Assembly (NCBI GenBank): GCA_019239895.1
Contig: JAFAZH010000001.1
Span: forward strand, 1-62,783
From: Abditibacteriaceae bacterium
GTDB lineage: Bacteria > Armatimonadota > Abditibacteriia > Abditibacteriales > Abditibacteriaceae
Direction: 5' to 3'
DNA length: 62,783 bases
Shown in pieces: positions 62,644-62,783 of the stretch. How positions within the stretch are numbered: position 1 is the stretch's first letter; the number at the start of each line of letters is the position of its first letter. A program made the translations under genes and the position numbers. The notes beneath the pieces were generated by a model. That model was not told the DNA's origin and did not search any database. It worked only from the letters and a program-made list of their open reading frames with translations.

Positions 62644-62783
62644 GAGCGTGTTATGAACTTAATGGAACAGATTAGTGAGCATAAGGCAAACGAAAGCCAG
62701 CAGATGGAGTGCCTTGACGGTTTCCGGCAAGCGTTCGTAGTCTTTGGCCAAGCGCCTAAAGCGAGTGGCCCAGGCAAAACTGC
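62644..62783. mobile_element. Left end of an IS5-family insertion sequence, partial
   Basis: The element begins at about 62644, where GAGCGTGTTATGAACTT looks like a terminal inverted repeat, 15 bases before the transposase stop codon. The other end is outside the window, so repeat pairing and target duplication cannot be checked. Confidence 0.6.
62659..62783 (-). CDS. IS5-family transposase, C-terminal fragment running off the window
   Basis: Reading the minus strand to the stop at 62659-62661 gives the ending FAWATRFRRLAKDYERLPE, then KALHLLAFVCLMLTNLF. This is a classical DDE transposase C-terminus of the IS5 group (RFxRLxKDYE). The rest of the gene lies beyond the window, so intactness cannot be judged. 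Confidence 0.85.
   Translation of the reverse strand, partial: SFAWATRFRRLAKDYERLPETVKALHLLAFVCLMLTNLFH

Noticed and set aside
1..62783. tRNA, rRNA, phage or integrative-element genes
   Set aside because: I looked for tRNA-like TTCGA arms, integrases and phage structural genes and saw none apart from the two insertion sequences.

Overview
The window reads as chromosomal DNA of a free-living, polysaccharide-degrading Gram-negative-type bacterium, most likely from Armatimonadota, with Planctomycetota the main alternative. The grounds are family content. There is a DUF1559-type pseudopilin with an H-X9-DG tail, a GntR/LacI hybrid regulator, and paired planctomycete-type cytochrome (PSCyt/PSD) and Tat-exported DUF1501/DUF1552 proteins. 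There is also a copper-amine-oxidase-type stalk domain, a GxGYxYP protein and two DUF6785/DUF6784-like membrane proteins. This placement is inference; no rRNA or other phylogenetic marker lies in the window. No tRNA, rRNA or CRISPR array was seen.

Layout. 16-4531 (all minus): pseudopilin, GntR/LacI regulator with an operator-like palindrome, a PhyH-type dioxygenase, and a HEAT-repeat protein overlapping a small partner gene. 4923-15063 (all plus): five genes, two different secreted cytochrome/Tat-protein pairs with an esterase between them. 15202-20919 (minus): a three-segment secreted protein, a PQQ-propeller lipoprotein and a GH36 alpha-galactosidase. 21042-22240: a complete IS110-family element with a candidate bridge RNA, inserted in a dispersed palindrome. 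22345-28929 (minus): a triple-module stalk protein, a truncated hydrolase remnant, a zinc-ribbon protein, an intact alpha/beta hydrolase, and a Gfo/Idh/MocA oxidoreductase with a sugar isomerase, separated by a 45-bp inverted-repeat element. 29114-30559: a PAS-GAF-GGDEF diguanylate cyclase. 30688-45062 (minus): an N-formylglutamate amidohydrolase, a GxGYxYP protein and a 3413-residue beta-helix/cadherin-like surface protein. 45343-49431 (plus): an atypical SDR, a rhomboid-TPR protease and a TerD-related protein. 49687-57145 (minus): a secreted Ig-like protein sharing its C-terminus with the giant protein, then two large membrane paralogues on either side of a prokaryotic ionotropic glutamate receptor-like protein. 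57583-62615: a GH26 mannanase-like enzyme, a Uma2 nuclease, a GH10 xylanase with two CBMs and a small zinc-ribbon membrane protein. From about 62644 to the window end: the 3' end of an IS5-family element.

How it fits together (inference). The GH36, GH26, GH10, GxGYxYP, oxidoreductase, isomerase and PSCyt/DUF1501/DUF1552 genes suggest breakdown of plant-type hemicellulose and galactomannan followed by oxidative or epimerising sugar metabolism. The giant and Ig-like proteins would mediate surface attachment. The DUF6785-like pair and the glutamate-receptor-like protein would handle uptake or sensing.

The DNA between genes is rich in palindromic dispersed repeats of several families (REP-like hairpins, AT-rich MITE-like inverted repeats, GC-rich 45-bp inverted repeats). 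One copy has served as the target of the IS110 element. The strongest items for follow-up are this IS110 insertion with its CT core and structured left end, the paralogue/receptor cluster at 51365-57145, and the C-terminal domain shared by the two surface proteins.
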